Assembly: GCA_002238945.1 (NCBI GenBank)
Contig: MPNI01000002.1
Span: forward strand, 1 to 64,000
Source: Proteobacteria bacterium bin106
GTDB taxonomy: Bacteria > Bdellovibrionota_B > Oligoflexia > Oligoflexales > Bin106
Reading direction: 5' to 3'
DNA length: 64,000 bases
Shown here: positions 18,920 through 28,323 of the stretch, piece by piece
How the letters are laid out: each line of letters starts with the position of its first letter
Numbering within the stretch: position 1 is the stretch's first letter
Translations under genes and position numbers: made by a program
The notes under the pieces: generated by a model
Databases searched by the model: none
Seen by the model: the letters and a program-made list of their open reading frames with translations, nothing else
Told to the model about the DNA's origin: nothing

Positions 18920-20041
18920 TCACTCATAAATAAAGGCAACACTTGCACTACTCACCAGCCATTGCCGTAACCCCTCAGGCATGTGCTTCCACAGTTCAGG
19001 ACGATCAAGATCAAAAATAGCCGGATGATCTGTACATCTCACATCTAACGATAAAGGACTACCGTAAAACATAGATATATCCTCACTGGCCATGGCAAGC
19101 TCTCCAAGAGGCGGACTGTCTGTAAGCTTCGATACATTTTTTTTAAGCAACCATGTTCCCATAAGCTTTTCTCTATACACATCTTGAGCCACCAGATGTG
19201 GTGCATATATAACCTCTCCCTCACTACGAATAGTCAAAGACGGACGAGGTGAGATGGGACATAAAAAACGCACTAAGAGTCGTGAAACCTCTTTTTTTTC
19301 CACCAATACAGGAGATTTTAGAAGGTGAGACGTATGAAGGCGTGCAAACACCGGAGCTAAACGAGAACTTAATCGCACCCTCACCTTACCATCACTATAA
19401 TACTCACTCAATGTGGAAAACACATAACGCGAAGCACGCTGTGATGCTTGCTTCGCCTCCTCAAACAAAGATACATCGCCTGTCTCACCAGAACTAACTG
19501 CTCCAGAGCCCATCATCCCAGAGCTAGCCACAGGTGCAGACAAAGAATCTTGCCAAAAAATCACCCTCTGCAAAATATCCATTTTAGATAAAGACATATC
19601 TTTATAATGCAAATAATACAACCATCTGGCTAACTTAAGATACCACTGCATCCCCTCTTGCCAGGCCTGTTCTACCAACGTACTATATGATCCATCAGAT
19701 TTTTGTGTGATCATAAGATGAAGTAACGATCGATCCCAATCAATCCAATAGGTATCCAAAGATACATCAGCACCACTCACAGATTCTGCCTTTGCCATAT
19801 CTTCCATAGCATCCCCGCTAGATTCACTCTTTGGAGATTCTAATGGAGATCTGGAATAAAACTCTTGTTCCGACTGAGACTGAGATGATAGCGAGTCTTC
19901 GCTGACAACAGGATGTTGCTGTTGATCTTGTTGACTGGGTGGATCACTCCCTTCAGGAAGCTGAGCAAACACCACCATCCACGACCAACATAGCCCTATG
20001 ACAACATATACACATCGTCTCATAATGGTGCTTTTCTCCAT
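18920..20041 (-). CDS. Secreted hypothetical protein
   Basis: Unrecognised exported protein of 373 codons. The signal peptide MRRCVYVVIGLCWSWMVVFA probably cleaves before QLPEG. A Ser/Gln/Glu/Pro-rich linker runs to about residue 85, followed by a folded region with many Trp and Tyr (WIDWDRSLLHLMI; WYLKLARWLYYLHY) and a C-terminal half containing RLLVRFLCPISPRPSLTIR. The frame begins with ATG 20041, but the signal peptide fits better from the in-frame ATG at 20023, which has GGAG 12 bases upstream. It precedes rpmI by about 175 bases on the same strand. Confidence 0.62.
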   Translation of the reverse strand: MEKSTIMRRCVYVVIGLCWSWMVVFAQLPEGSDPPSQQDQQQHPVVSEDSLSSQSQSEQEFYSRSPLESPKSESSGDAMEDMAKAESVSGADVSLDTYWIDWDRSLLHLMITQKSDGSYSTLVEQAWQEGMQWYLKLARWLYYLHYKDMSLSKMDILQRVIFWQDSLSAPVASSGMMGSGAVSSGETGDVSLFEEAKQASQRASRYVFSTLSEYYSDGKVRVRLSSRLAPVFARLHTSHLLKSPVLVEKKEVSRLLVRFLCPISPRPSLTIRSEGEVIYAPHLVAQDVYREKLMGTWLLKKNVSKLTDSPPLGELAMASEDISMFYGSPLSLDVRCTDHPAIFDLDRPELWKHMPEGLRQWLVSSASVAFIYE

Positions 20042-20233
20042 TGCCCATCACTCATTTTTCACCGCTCATTACCTCTCATCACATCATGAAAAAAGATGAG
20101 CTCATCACTCCAAAAACAAGTGAATGTGGTTCTTGGTGGTTCTTTTTGTAGCTTATTTTGTAGCTTATTTTTTGTAGCTTACTGTGATTCTTGTATGTGT
20201 GTTAAGCACAATACCTTACATACCACACCTTAA

Positions 20234-20263
20234 TCTTTCTGCAGTGTAATCACTGCAGAAAGA
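20234..20263. promoter_or_regulatory. Perfect 13-bp inverted repeat
   Basis: TCTTTCTGCAGTG - TAAT - CACTGCAGAAAGA. It lies about 100 bases past the suhB stop on the minus strand but has no T tract. It could be a weak terminator, or an operator for the exported-protein gene that starts about 200 bases further on. Confidence 0.5.
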
Positions 20264-20270
20264 AAACTCA

Positions 20271-20324
20271 ACTGATCTTTACCACAGAACTGATCTTTAC
20301 CACAGAACTGATCTTTACCACAGA
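20271..20324. repeat. 18-bp tandem repeat x3
   Basis: Three perfect copies of ACTGATCTTTACCACAGA. The third copy overlaps the 31-bp element that recurs at 51934-51964. Confidence 0.9.
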
Positions 20325-20339
20325 ACAAGGATCATCATT
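20309..20339. repeat. Dispersed 31-bp element, copy 1
   Basis: From TGATCTTTACCACAG to GGATCATCATT. It matches 51934-51964 at 30 of 31 positions by eye. Both copies are intergenic and both lie beside an 18-bp tandem repeat. Confidence 0.75.
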
Positions 20340-20361
20340 TCAAGTTAACTTTCATCTAGCA

Positions 20362-21237
20362 TCAAACAGCTAGGTCTTTACTCACACTTTGTGAGAATTG
20401 ATGATAAACCAGCTCAGCTGTAACCGGAGCACCACAAATGATCCCCTCACGACGTATATCATCAGACTTATACGGTGATACAGAAGGAAAAGATAAAGAT
20501 AACCCACCGACTTCTTCAAGAATAAGCCTTCCAGCCATAATATCCCACGCCTTCACCTTGGGATCAAAAAACACATGAAAATGCCCTTCTGCTGTCTTGG
20601 CAATATCTAAAGCTGCTGAACCCATACGACGGGAGCTTTCCACAGTCATCATGATCTTACGATAACGTTCCACAAAATGAGATGAATGATCATTACCATG
20701 ATAACCACAAGCCACAAAAGCCTGAGATAATGGCATTCCTCTATCAAGGGACAACAGCTGATGAGTGTAAGGAGTGACACGCTTGTAAGCTCCACCACCA
20801 CGCTGGGCATAATACATTTCCAAACTTATGGGATTATATACCACCCCGACCATAGTCTCAAAACAGGCAGGTAATCCCACAAGACGAGCACAAGCCAAAG
20901 AAACATTGAAATAAGGCAAACCATGAATAAAATTTGATGTACCATCAAGAGGATCAACAACCCAAAGATATGTCTCTTGAGACATATCATATCTTTTAGC
21001 AATGGTTGCCAGTAAATCTGCCATCACCTGATCTTGATCATCTTCTTCACTCAAAATCACATGATCAGGATAAACCTCACTAATAAGCCGCTTAATCAAC
21101 CCATGACTTTCCATATCCGCACTCGAAACAAAAGATCGATCTTTTTTCACATCATAGCTCACACCACAGCGAAAGTGTTTTATTAACCTCTCACCTGCTG
21201 CTTGCGCAATAGCTACAGCTTGACTTAAAAGTGACAC
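20362..21237 (-). CDS. suhB: Inositol-1-monophosphatase family protein (SuhB-like)
   Basis: Mg-dependent phosphatase of the IMPase/FIG superfamily. Motifs: LSEEDD (metal Glu), WVVDPLDGTSNFIHGLPYF (the DPxDGT signature), GVVYNP and VKAWDIMAGRLILEEVGG (the WDxAxG signature). 291 residues, slightly longer than the ~270 usual. Starts at GTG with TTGAGGG upstream. Substrate cannot be decided from sequence: inositol monophosphate, other sugar phosphates or a SuhB-like regulatory role are all possible. Confidence 0.88.
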   Translation of the reverse strand: MSLLSQAVAIAQAAGERLIKHFRCGVSYDVKKDRSFVSSADMESHGLIKRLISEVYPDHVILSEEDDQDQVMADLLATIAKRYDMSQETYLWVVDPLDGTSNFIHGLPYFNVSLACARLVGLPACFETMVGVVYNPISLEMYYAQRGGGAYKRVTPYTHQLLSLDRGMPLSQAFVACGYHGNDHSSHFVERYRKIMMTVESSRRMGSAALDIAKTAEGHFHVFFDPKVKAWDIMAGRLILEEVGGLSLSFPSVSPYKSDDIRREGIICGAPVTAELVYHQFSQSVSKDLAV

Positions 21238-22222
21238 TTTACCCTCAATTCCATAGCTCTCTTTTCTTATATAAACTATATATTTATATAAAATAACATC
21301 ATCTCTTCAGCCACCACCATAACCACAACCTTGCTAACAACCCCCATCCTGCCACACACTCTCGGTTGACTTTAAGGTAAGTTTATCCTTCTTGTTCCAC
21401 TCTCTTTGAGGTAGTATCTCAAAGAAGTTCCTCAGGGATAATCGTAGTCTCTAGGCTCTCCTTGCAAAAATATCACATATAAGGAATGTAATATAGAAAT
21501 GTATACATGTATAAATGTACAAAAAAACATATAGAGCTATATAAACCCACAAGAAATAAAACGGATGTTACCCAAAAAACCGACAAGAAAAGGCACATAC
21601 ATCAAAGAAATGAATACAGCACGTATACACTAGATACAAAGACACAAAGATAATGACGATAGTAAAGAAAAGGAAAGAAGGCAGGGCAGGGCAGGGCAGG
21701 AAGATAAGGAAGGATAAGAGAAGGATGAAGGATGAAGGATGAAGGATGAAGGATGAAGGATAAAAAAAACCCTCATCACTCACTTAAACAACAACAAACC
21801 ATCTCATATACTCACGTTTCTCACACAAACAAGCTACCCATAACCCATACTCAATGAACTACTAACTACTAACTACTAAAAGAACTGAGATATACTAGAT
21901 CTACTCACACGAGATCTCGCTACCTTGTTAGGTAAAGATGACAGATGACAGCTTATAAACTTATAAAATAGCTAGCTTATGAAAAAACACAGATCACAGC
22001 TCCCACTAGCTGGGTTATGAAGAGATTGTGCTTTACGCTCATTTAGGAGCTAACTTTAAGAGCTGATTTTAGAAGCTAGTTGTAGGAGCTAGTTTTAAAA
22101 ACTGACTCAACGAACACAGAAAACACCGCCTGAGGTTTACACTTTGACACAAGACTTCACACAAAAAAGAACCCACCATAGTCTTTTTCGTACGTGTCTT
22201 ACATTACATTGGAGAACATCCT
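21238..22222. other. Long intergenic region with microsatellites
   Basis: About 985 bases between divergent suhB and rny. It contains a small hairpin (TCTTTGAG/CTCAAAGA at 21403-21425), GCAGG x4, GGATGAA x5, ACTAACT repeats near 21860 and AGCTAGTTTTAAAA-type repeats near 22080. A 71-codon minus frame over the microsatellite is an artefact. The rny promoter should be in its last part. Confidence 0.5.
21681..21760. repeat. 5-bp (GCAGG x4) and 7-bp (GGATGAA x5) microsatellites
   Basis: GCAGG x4 at 21681-21700 and GGATGAA x5 plus a partial copy from 21723. Purine-rich, intergenic. Confidence 0.9.
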
Positions 22223-23776
22223 ATGATTGATATTTACACAGCTATAACACTCATCCTTTCAGCATCAGCAGGGTATGGGTTGTATCGCCTGCTTGTAGCC
22301 TTCGTTCCAGCCACTTTCATGAAGCAACCAAGAACTCAAGCAAAAAGCATCATTCAAGAAGCCCAAAAACAGCAGAAAAATATCCGATCTCAATCCTCTC
22401 AGAAAGAATCCCTAGAACTTGCCAGAGAAGAACTCAAAGCCGATCTGGATTCTCTTAAAACCACACTGCGTGAAGATGAGAAACTTCTCGATGAACGAGA
22501 AAACAAATTAGCAGATGAAGAACAACGACTCCAAAAACGTCATCAACGTATTGAGGCATACACCACAAAAGTCAGTCTATCTAAGCAACAACACAATGAA
22601 ACGATGATGTCTTGGCAAGCATCACAAGAAACCCTACAAGAAGCTTTGCAAAAAAAATGTCATGTGGAAGCAACGACATTAAAAGAACACACCAAAAACC
22701 ATTTTGTTGAAGAAAAAACGCTTGAATATCAAAAAGCTCTCAAATTCATGGAGACCGAAACACAGACTTTATCTAAGAAAAAAGCTAATCTTATTTTAAC
22801 CAGCATTCATGCACGTTATAGCCCAGACTTTGTATGGCCAAAAGTATCTCATGTTGTCACAGAAAAACGAGAAGGGCATATAGAACAACTCATGAAGATA
22901 CATCCCCACCTTGTGGATGAACTCCATGAACTATCCGGTGTCACCATCACCCCTATTTCTACCGACTCATCATCCTCCATAAAATTTGCTGGTGGCTTTG
23001 GTATTTATCGGGAGGCTGCAAAACTAGCATTCACCGAGATGTTAGCTAGCAATAGCCATACGTCCATCAAAGAACTTTATGGCAAATACACAGAAAAACT
23101 CAACAAAGAAGCCAGAGAACTGGGAGCTATTGCCATCCAAGATCTGAAACTGCTGGATATTCATCCTGAAATTCAATACCTGATTGGATCACTCAACTGG
23201 CGAACAAGTTACCGCCAAAATCAATGGCTTCATACCATGGAAGTAGCGGTACTGGCAGGACTCTTAGCTGCTGAAATAGGTGAAGATCCTCAAGCAGCAA
23301 AAAGATGCGGACTACTCCATGATATAGGCAAGGCCCTAGATTACCGCATAGAAGGTAGTCATGCCATTATTTCAGGTGATTATGCAGACCGTTTTGGTGA
23401 AGATAAACTCATCTGCGATACCGTAATGAGTCATCATGCCGACCTTGTGGTAGAAAGCCCACTAGCCTACACCTTAATGGCCGCTGACACCCTATCAGGA
23501 GCACGTCCAGGGGCACGTGTCAATATTGAAGAAGGCTATCAACTCCGCCTCTCTGCCATCACCGAAATTGTCAGAAGCTTTCGCGGTGTCAGTGATCTTG
23601 CCATGATGAATGGTGGGCGTGAGGTCCATGTCAAAGTCAACCATCGCATAGTCAGTGAGCCAAAAGCACGAGAGTTAGCCCATAACATCGCTCGCAAAAT
23701 CGAAGAAGATGTCTCTTATCCATCACAGATTAAAGTACAGGTTTCACGCATTTTTGAATCTCAAGCCGTGGCTTAA
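22223..23776 (+). CDS. rny: Ribonuclease Y with degenerate KH domain
   Basis: Membrane-anchored endoribonuclease starting mRNA decay. Order: one N-terminal membrane helix (about residues 8-28), a long coiled coil (about 40-190), a KH region (about 205-275) and the HD phosphohydrolase domain with LLHDIGKA (HD at 366-367) and VMSHHAD. The C-terminus ends INVKV-like (YPSQIKVQVSR), as in typical RNase Y. The oddity is the KH domain: where orthologues have the RNA-binding GxxG loop (IIGREGRN), this protein reads EQLMKIHPHLVDEL. GGAG precedes the ATG. A TPR gene follows after 25 bases, probably co-transcribed. Confidence 0.92.
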   Translation: MIDIYTAITLILSASAGYGLYRLLVAFVPATFMKQPRTQAKSIIQEAQKQQKNIRSQSSQKESLELAREELKADLDSLKTTLREDEKLLDERENKLADEEQRLQKRHQRIEAYTTKVSLSKQQHNETMMSWQASQETLQEALQKKCHVEATTLKEHTKNHFVEEKTLEYQKALKFMETETQTLSKKKANLILTSIHARYSPDFVWPKVSHVVTEKREGHIEQLMKIHPHLVDELHELSGVTITPISTDSSSSIKFAGGFGIYREAAKLAFTEMLASNSHTSIKELYGKYTEKLNKEARELGAIAIQDLKLLDIHPEIQYLIGSLNWRTSYRQNQWLHTMEVAVLAGLLAAEIGEDPQAAKRCGLLHDIGKALDYRIEGSHAIISGDYADRFGEDKLICDTVMSHHADLVVESPLAYTLMAADTLSGARPGARVNIEEGYQLRLSAITEIVRSFRGVSDLAMMNGGREVHVKVNHRIVSEPKARELAHNIARKIEEDVSYPSQIKVQVSRIFESQAVA

Positions 23777-23801
23777 TGATCTCTCACCTACAGAATGACA
23801 T

Positions 23802-24650
23802 ATGAACCTCAGCCACTCTGACAACCATCATAGTCTTCATCGCGAGCTTCACAAAAAGGTCATGTTGTACCTCTCTGTGGGACGCTATGAAGTGGCCGAG
23901 AAACTCTTAAACGAAGCCATCGAAACCCACGAAAGTAACGGTGTAACAAGCGAGCATTCCCAGCCATCAGACGATGACAGCCTCCATAACGCAAAAATGG
24001 CAGAACTGCATAATCTTGCCGGCTTTGTCTACCATCGCCAATCAAAATTCCAAGAAGCAATGGCCTCGTTTCAACGAGCCACAGAAAATGATCCTCACCA
24101 TATAGAAGCACGCATCAATTACGCCCTCACTCTCTGCGACCTTGGTGAATATCATCGCGCCAAACATATACTAGCTGCCGGAAAACACCACACCGATAAG
24201 CATCACTCTCAATCCTATCTCACCTTAAGACGACTAGCCCAACATCATCAAGCCTTAGGTGATGATTATATCCGTTGTGGCATGGAACACCACAGCCTGA
24301 GCGAATACCAAAAAGCTCTACGACTTTATAAAAACAACCCATCATTACGCCTCAAAATAGCCAAAGTCCTCATGAGCATAGGCAGTCATAAAGAAGCTAT
24401 AGAGCACCTCAACAAACTCACTCTTTACCCACAAACACAAGAAAAAGCTCATTCTTTGCTGGGCATCATAGCAGCTCGTCAAGGCGATGAACAACAGTGC
24501 ATCAAACACTGGCAAAAAATCACTGAACCCAAAGAAAGACTTCTTAGAGGCTACCAAAGCTTAACAAAGTACTGGCAAACATCTCCACATGCAACGCATC
24601 CATACAACCCACCATCATCAACATCTCACCACCAAGAACCCTCTCTATAA
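23802..24650 (+). CDS. TPR-repeat protein
   Basis: 282 residues with several tetratricopeptide repeats, clearest at AELHNLAGFVYHRQSKFQEA, ATENDPHHIEARINYALTLC and LGEYHRAKHIL, and again at EYQKALRLYKNNPSLRLKIA and SHKEAIEHLNKL. No signal peptide or membrane segment, so it is cytoplasmic. TPR proteins are scaffolds; the tight spacing with rny suggests a partner in RNA turnover, but that is inference. The tail is His/Pro/Ser-rich. Confidence 0.8.
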   Translation: MNLSHSDNHHSLHRELHKKVMLYLSVGRYEVAEKLLNEAIETHESNGVTSEHSQPSDDDSLHNAKMAELHNLAGFVYHRQSKFQEAMASFQRATENDPHHIEARINYALTLCDLGEYHRAKHILAAGKHHTDKHHSQSYLTLRRLAQHHQALGDDYIRCGMEHHSLSEYQKALRLYKNNPSLRLKIAKVLMSIGSHKEAIEHLNKLTLYPQTQEKAHSLLGIIAARQGDEQQCIKHWQKITEPKERLLRGYQSLTKYWQTSPHATHPYNPPSSTSHHQEPSL

Positions 24651-24851
24651 AATCCATAAAGCATCTTAGCAAACTCTTTGGACTGGCATTATTGGCTTGA
24701 CTCATCATGGCTGCGAGTGTAACTATTACCCGCTACAGTCATCATGCTTCTTGTCGATGCACGCACCGCGTTATCGATGTCGTTTGATGTGCAGTCACGT
24801 TATTTCCAAGCCTCTATCATCACTCAAACATCATTTTAGGACTTTAGGATT

Positions 24852-25937
24852 ATGAGTATATTTATGTTGATTCTTCAATATCTCAAGTCTATGACTTTCC
24901 TCACGGCACTTTTAACAGGACTTGTCTGGGTAACATTAGTCAGCTGTGGAGCTATGTTTCCGCAAGAACCACAAGAAACTATCTCATCAGACCTGAGTGC
25001 TATCAAAGACAGTTTTTACCATTTAGTACTGGCAAAAGCCGATTTACATAGCAACGGATCTTTCACTAGCTATGCCTTTTATGTCTGTCATATCCAAGGA
25101 AAATATGTTCCAAAAGATGTAGCTGGTTCAAAGTACTGTGTTAACGCTTTTGCTGATCGCAAAGGCCAACCTCTCACCATCCCCAAAGCATTGGTGGAAA
25201 CAACTGTCAACCTGAAATTTTTCCGTAATCACATTAATAGAGAAACAGAGATAGGGAAATGGACAGAACGTATCGTCTTTGGGATTCCCGCTATTATTCT
25301 TCTCGTCCCCGCAGCTCTTTCCACCAAATCAGCATTCCACAACCTTTTGCACTCTAGTTCATCATGGGGTTTTGAAAAAGCCTTTGAGTTCATCTTTTTT
25401 GCCACTCCAGCTGTGGCTATAGGTGGTGCTTACTGGAAATTCCATAATGCCTTTTGGCAACCTCCAAAGGACCAAGGCGGCATATCTGAAGTAGAAGAAT
25501 ACATTGATCCTACTATATATAGAAAACTCACTGAGGCTGCCACTTCCAATGGCCAGGTCGATTATGCTCAACTCCAAAAGGCGCTTTACGAATACAATTT
25601 CAACAACCCCACAGACCGCTGGCAACTTGTTGTGGCAGGTCAAAATCGCCATGATGTAGCTGAGTACCTCAGAAGCTTATCACTCAATCTTAATGACCAT
25701 GAAACCGTGACATTGGTAAACACCAAAGTACCTGATTTGCTACCACTGCTCGCAAACATGCTCAAAGATGTCAAGTGGTTCACAAGTGAAGTGCACTGGC
25801 ATTGCTTACCTAAAAGAAAGGTCGAGCAAGCCAACCCACGTATGTGTTTAAATCTCAACACCAAATGGAATACCGGAAGTTTCTTGAAATACAACAAGCC
25901 TGCAGAATTCAAATTACCTGGAACACTACTTTACTAA
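24852..25937 (+). CDS. Lipoprotein, first of a tandem paralogous pair
   Basis: Signal peptide with lipobox LVSC (about residue 33), so predicted to be lipidated. The mature protein shares an ordered set of motifs with the next gene: DLSAIKDSFY, FYVCHI, YCVNAFA, IPKA, NPTDRWQLVV, then HCLPKR and RMC near the end. Two hydrophobic segments lie mid-protein (IVFGIPAIILLVPAAL and FEFIFFATPAVAIGGAYW), suggesting re-insertion into the membrane. The conserved Cys residues may form disulfides. TAGGA precedes the ATG. I recognise no family. It looks like a lineage-specific protein that duplicated in place and diverged. Confidence 0.72.
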   Translation: MSIFMLILQYLKSMTFLTALLTGLVWVTLVSCGAMFPQEPQETISSDLSAIKDSFYHLVLAKADLHSNGSFTSYAFYVCHIQGKYVPKDVAGSKYCVNAFADRKGQPLTIPKALVETTVNLKFFRNHINRETEIGKWTERIVFGIPAIILLVPAALSTKSAFHNLLHSSSSWGFEKAFEFIFFATPAVAIGGAYWKFHNAFWQPPKDQGGISEVEEYIDPTIYRKLTEAATSNGQVDYAQLQKALYEYNFNNPTDRWQLVVAGQNRHDVAEYLRSLSLNLNDHETVTLVNTKVPDLLPLLANMLKDVKWFTSEVHWHCLPKRKVEQANPRMCLNLNTKWNTGSFLKYNKPAEFKLPGTLLY

Positions 25938-26003
25938 GTCACTTTCCTACTCACTGAACATTCTATGAAAACTTCATTCTAAAAGCATAAAGGGAAATAA
26001 ACC

Positions 26004-27026
26004 ATGAAGTATCTTGCCACATTGAGCCCCAAAACCCTTCTAAGCATTCTATTGATTGTAGGATTGGCCTTTAGTGGATGCCGAACGCATTATAATTCTT
26101 CTTTAGAACCCACCGCCTCAGATCTCAGTGCCATCAAGGATAGTTACTATTACTTGCTAGCAGCACCCATCAGTTCCTCACCTTCTGAAAACTACTTAGG
26201 TTTTTATGTATGCCATATCTTTCAAGAAAGTGCACCTCCTGCTGTTCCTTCTGAATCACAATACTGCGTCAATGCATTTGCCTCACAAGATGGCGAAGAA
26301 TTCTCCATCCCTAAAGCTATGATCATGCATGGCACTGCATCAGGTGCGATCGCAAGAAAAGGCGCAGAAGTTGAAAGATTAGGAGCCTTCACACGCAATG
26401 CCACTCTCATCACATTGACAGCAATACTTGTGACACCCGCGGTGTTTGCTGGCATAGGAGCTTGGGGACACCTGAAATCAATGTCAAAAATGTCTGACCT
26501 CTCTAAACTGGCCCAGCAATCTCTTCTGTTTCTAGGACTGAGCACACCAGCGAACATGTTTGTATACCATGGGATCAATCCTCCCACATCTTCTCATCTC
26601 GACCCTCACATAGATAGTACCTATATGGATCCCGAACTGTTAGGCGAAATAGCTGAGAGATCCACTGCTCGAGATGGAACGGTAGATTATGATAAAATTC
26701 ACAATTTCATCAGAGAACATAACGTCAAAAATCCACGAGATAGATTACAAATGGTTATTACTGGAACCAATAGAAAAGAGGCAGGTAAGTTCTTTAAAAA
26801 TCTCACCCAGCACTTGAAAAATGAAAAAACGGAATTTACACCAGCAAAAATACCAGAAATGTTGCCCATCCTAGGCTATATGATCAGAGATATGAAGTGG
26901 GCTACGGATACACAACTGGCACAACATTGTCTTCCTCGAAGAGATGAGGGATACAGCCGCATGTGTAAAACCTTAAAGCAGTGGTGGCCCACCTCTAATT
27001 CACCTCTCAATTACATCAAGCCCTAA
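26004..27026 (+). CDS. Lipoprotein, second of the tandem paralogous pair
   Basis: Lipobox AFSGC at about residue 26. Same motif order as its upstream neighbour: DLSAIKDSYY, FYVCHI, YCVNAFA, IPKAMI, two mid-protein hydrophobic stretches (ATLITLTAILVTPAVFAGIG; LLFLGLSTPANMFVY), NPRDRLQMVITG, LPILGYMIRDMKW, HCLPRR and RMC. The pair is separated by 66 bases and the second ends at a strong terminator, so the two form one transcript. Function unknown. Confidence 0.72.
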   Translation: MKYLATLSPKTLLSILLIVGLAFSGCRTHYNSSLEPTASDLSAIKDSYYYLLAAPISSSPSENYLGFYVCHIFQESAPPAVPSESQYCVNAFASQDGEEFSIPKAMIMHGTASGAIARKGAEVERLGAFTRNATLITLTAILVTPAVFAGIGAWGHLKSMSKMSDLSKLAQQSLLFLGLSTPANMFVYHGINPPTSSHLDPHIDSTYMDPELLGEIAERSTARDGTVDYDKIHNFIREHNVKNPRDRLQMVITGTNRKEAGKFFKNLTQHLKNEKTEFTPAKIPEMLPILGYMIRDMKWATDTQLAQHCLPRRDEGYSRMCKTLKQWWPTSNSPLNYIKP

Positions 27027-27060
27027 ATCATACACATCATACAGTAGACTCTACTTGTAG

Positions 27061-27093
27061 CCACATAACATAATATGTTATGTGGTTTTTTTT
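27061..27093 (+). terminator. Rho-independent terminator of the lipoprotein pair
   Basis: Perfect 12-bp stem CCACATAACATA/TATGTTATGTGG with one central base, then eight T. TTTTCAAACTC then repeats three times (27090-27122). Confidence 0.92.
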
Positions 27094-27122
27094 CAAACTC
27101 TTTTCAAACTCTTTTCAAACTC
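27090..27122. repeat. 11-bp tandem repeat x3
   Basis: Three copies of TTTTCAAACTC fused to the terminator T tract. Confidence 0.88.
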
Positions 27123-27160
27123 AAAAAAGCTTAAGACAAAAAAAAAATAAAGGATTGTAT

Positions 27161-28000
27161 CTAAAGCAGCCCAATACAAAGCAGTACCGTACCACACACA
27201 CCACCCAGCCAAGTAAGATATTTCTTGATAATATGCATTCGAGGGGAAACGTTGTAAGATCCATTTTTTTTCAAAGCTTGCATCTCTTCACTTAGCTGTC
27301 CTAACTGAGCATGAATACGTTCTAAAGTTGCCTCAGAGACATCAGCCAAATAATCCACATTCACATGTGAAAAAAAATCCTTTTTCTCTTCATCTGTAAG
27401 ATCAGATACAGCAACTCCTTTTTTAAACGCATACAATTCAAGACCTTTCGTTTGAATCTCTTCAAGTAGCTGAGCTTCATAGTGAACATTTTTTAACTGA
27501 ATATCCAAGCTTTTAACATCTCGTGCTAAACGCCCAGCAGGTTTTTCCTTATCCTTCTTATCTTTCTTATCCTTTTCATCATCACCAACATCACTTAGAG
27601 CAGGAAACCATGGTGGTATTTTGTGAGACTGTGGATCCTCAAGTGATAAAAATACATCTCCTGTAATAACCTCTGATGGATTATTTTCTGGTGTTTTCAT
27701 AAAAACAATATGATCCTGACCCACAAGATAGGAAGCTAGATAGCCAGATATGATCATCACTGCCGCTCCTGCAGCCATCAATCTCTGGTGAGCACCACGC
27801 TGCAACACACCAGGCAATAAAACACCACCCAAAACCTGAAAAGCCAAATGCACATTTTCTACCGCTGGTAAGTGCTCATAATCTACCACCGTAGAAACTG
27901 GCTCAGTTTCTTGCTGCAAAGCCATGGCGTTATTCTTGCCATAAGCCAGATGAAACGGATGGCACAACATCAACACGATAAAGACAACACTTATTTTCAT
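27161..28000 (-). CDS. Exported/membrane hypothetical protein
   Basis: 279 residues. Signal peptide MKISVVFIVLMLCHPFHLAYG, two internal hydrophobic segments (VLGGVLLPGVLQRG... to AAVMIISGYLASYLVG) and a C-terminal membrane helix (YLTWLGGVCGTVLLCIGLL). A highly charged segment (DDEKDKKDKKDKEK) is followed by a probable coiled coil (about residues 165-245). Topology suggests an envelope protein anchored at its C-terminus. Not recognised. Convergent with the lipoprotein pair. Confidence 0.6.
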   Translation of the reverse strand: MKISVVFIVLMLCHPFHLAYGKNNAMALQQETEPVSTVVDYEHLPAVENVHLAFQVLGGVLLPGVLQRGAHQRLMAAGAAVMIISGYLASYLVGQDHIVFMKTPENNPSEVITGDVFLSLEDPQSHKIPPWFPALSDVGDDEKDKKDKKDKEKPAGRLARDVKSLDIQLKNVHYEAQLLEEIQTKGLELYAFKKGVAVSDLTDEEKKDFFSHVNVDYLADVSEATLERIHAQLGQLSEEMQALKKNGSYNVSPRMHIIKKYLTWLGGVCGTVLLCIGLL

Positions 28001-28323
28001 ATCAACACCATACTGAGTCGAAAAGATTTTCTAAAATAACACAATACAACCACACACAAAACCTACACCATCCACAAAAAACACTCCAAAAAGTATCTTT
28101 TGTTCAAGCAGCTGGGAGGGTATCAAAAAAATATCAGGATGTACAGATTATTCATCCATATCTTAAAAAGGATCATAGCTCACAAAGTTGATTGCAGGGT
28201 GCAAGCAAAAAACACCAGGGGCCTAACATAGGGATATTTCATCTACCGAGAGATCTCATAATATGCGAAAATCTTTTCAACAAAAGATTTTGTTGTATCA
28301 ACTCACCTAAACGAGGAAAGCAT

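Larger units (their letters stand above)
20042..20361. other. Repeat-rich intergenic region
   Basis: Contains repeated GTAGCTTATTTT segments (about 20138-20180), a perfect 13-bp hairpin (20234-20263) and the 18-bp x3 tandem repeat (20271-20324). No gene. Confidence 0.6.

Noticed and set aside
21568-21783. 71-codon minus-strand frame with strongly hydrophobic sequence.
   Set aside because: Its sequence is produced by the GGATGAA and GCAGG microsatellites; not a credible membrane protein.
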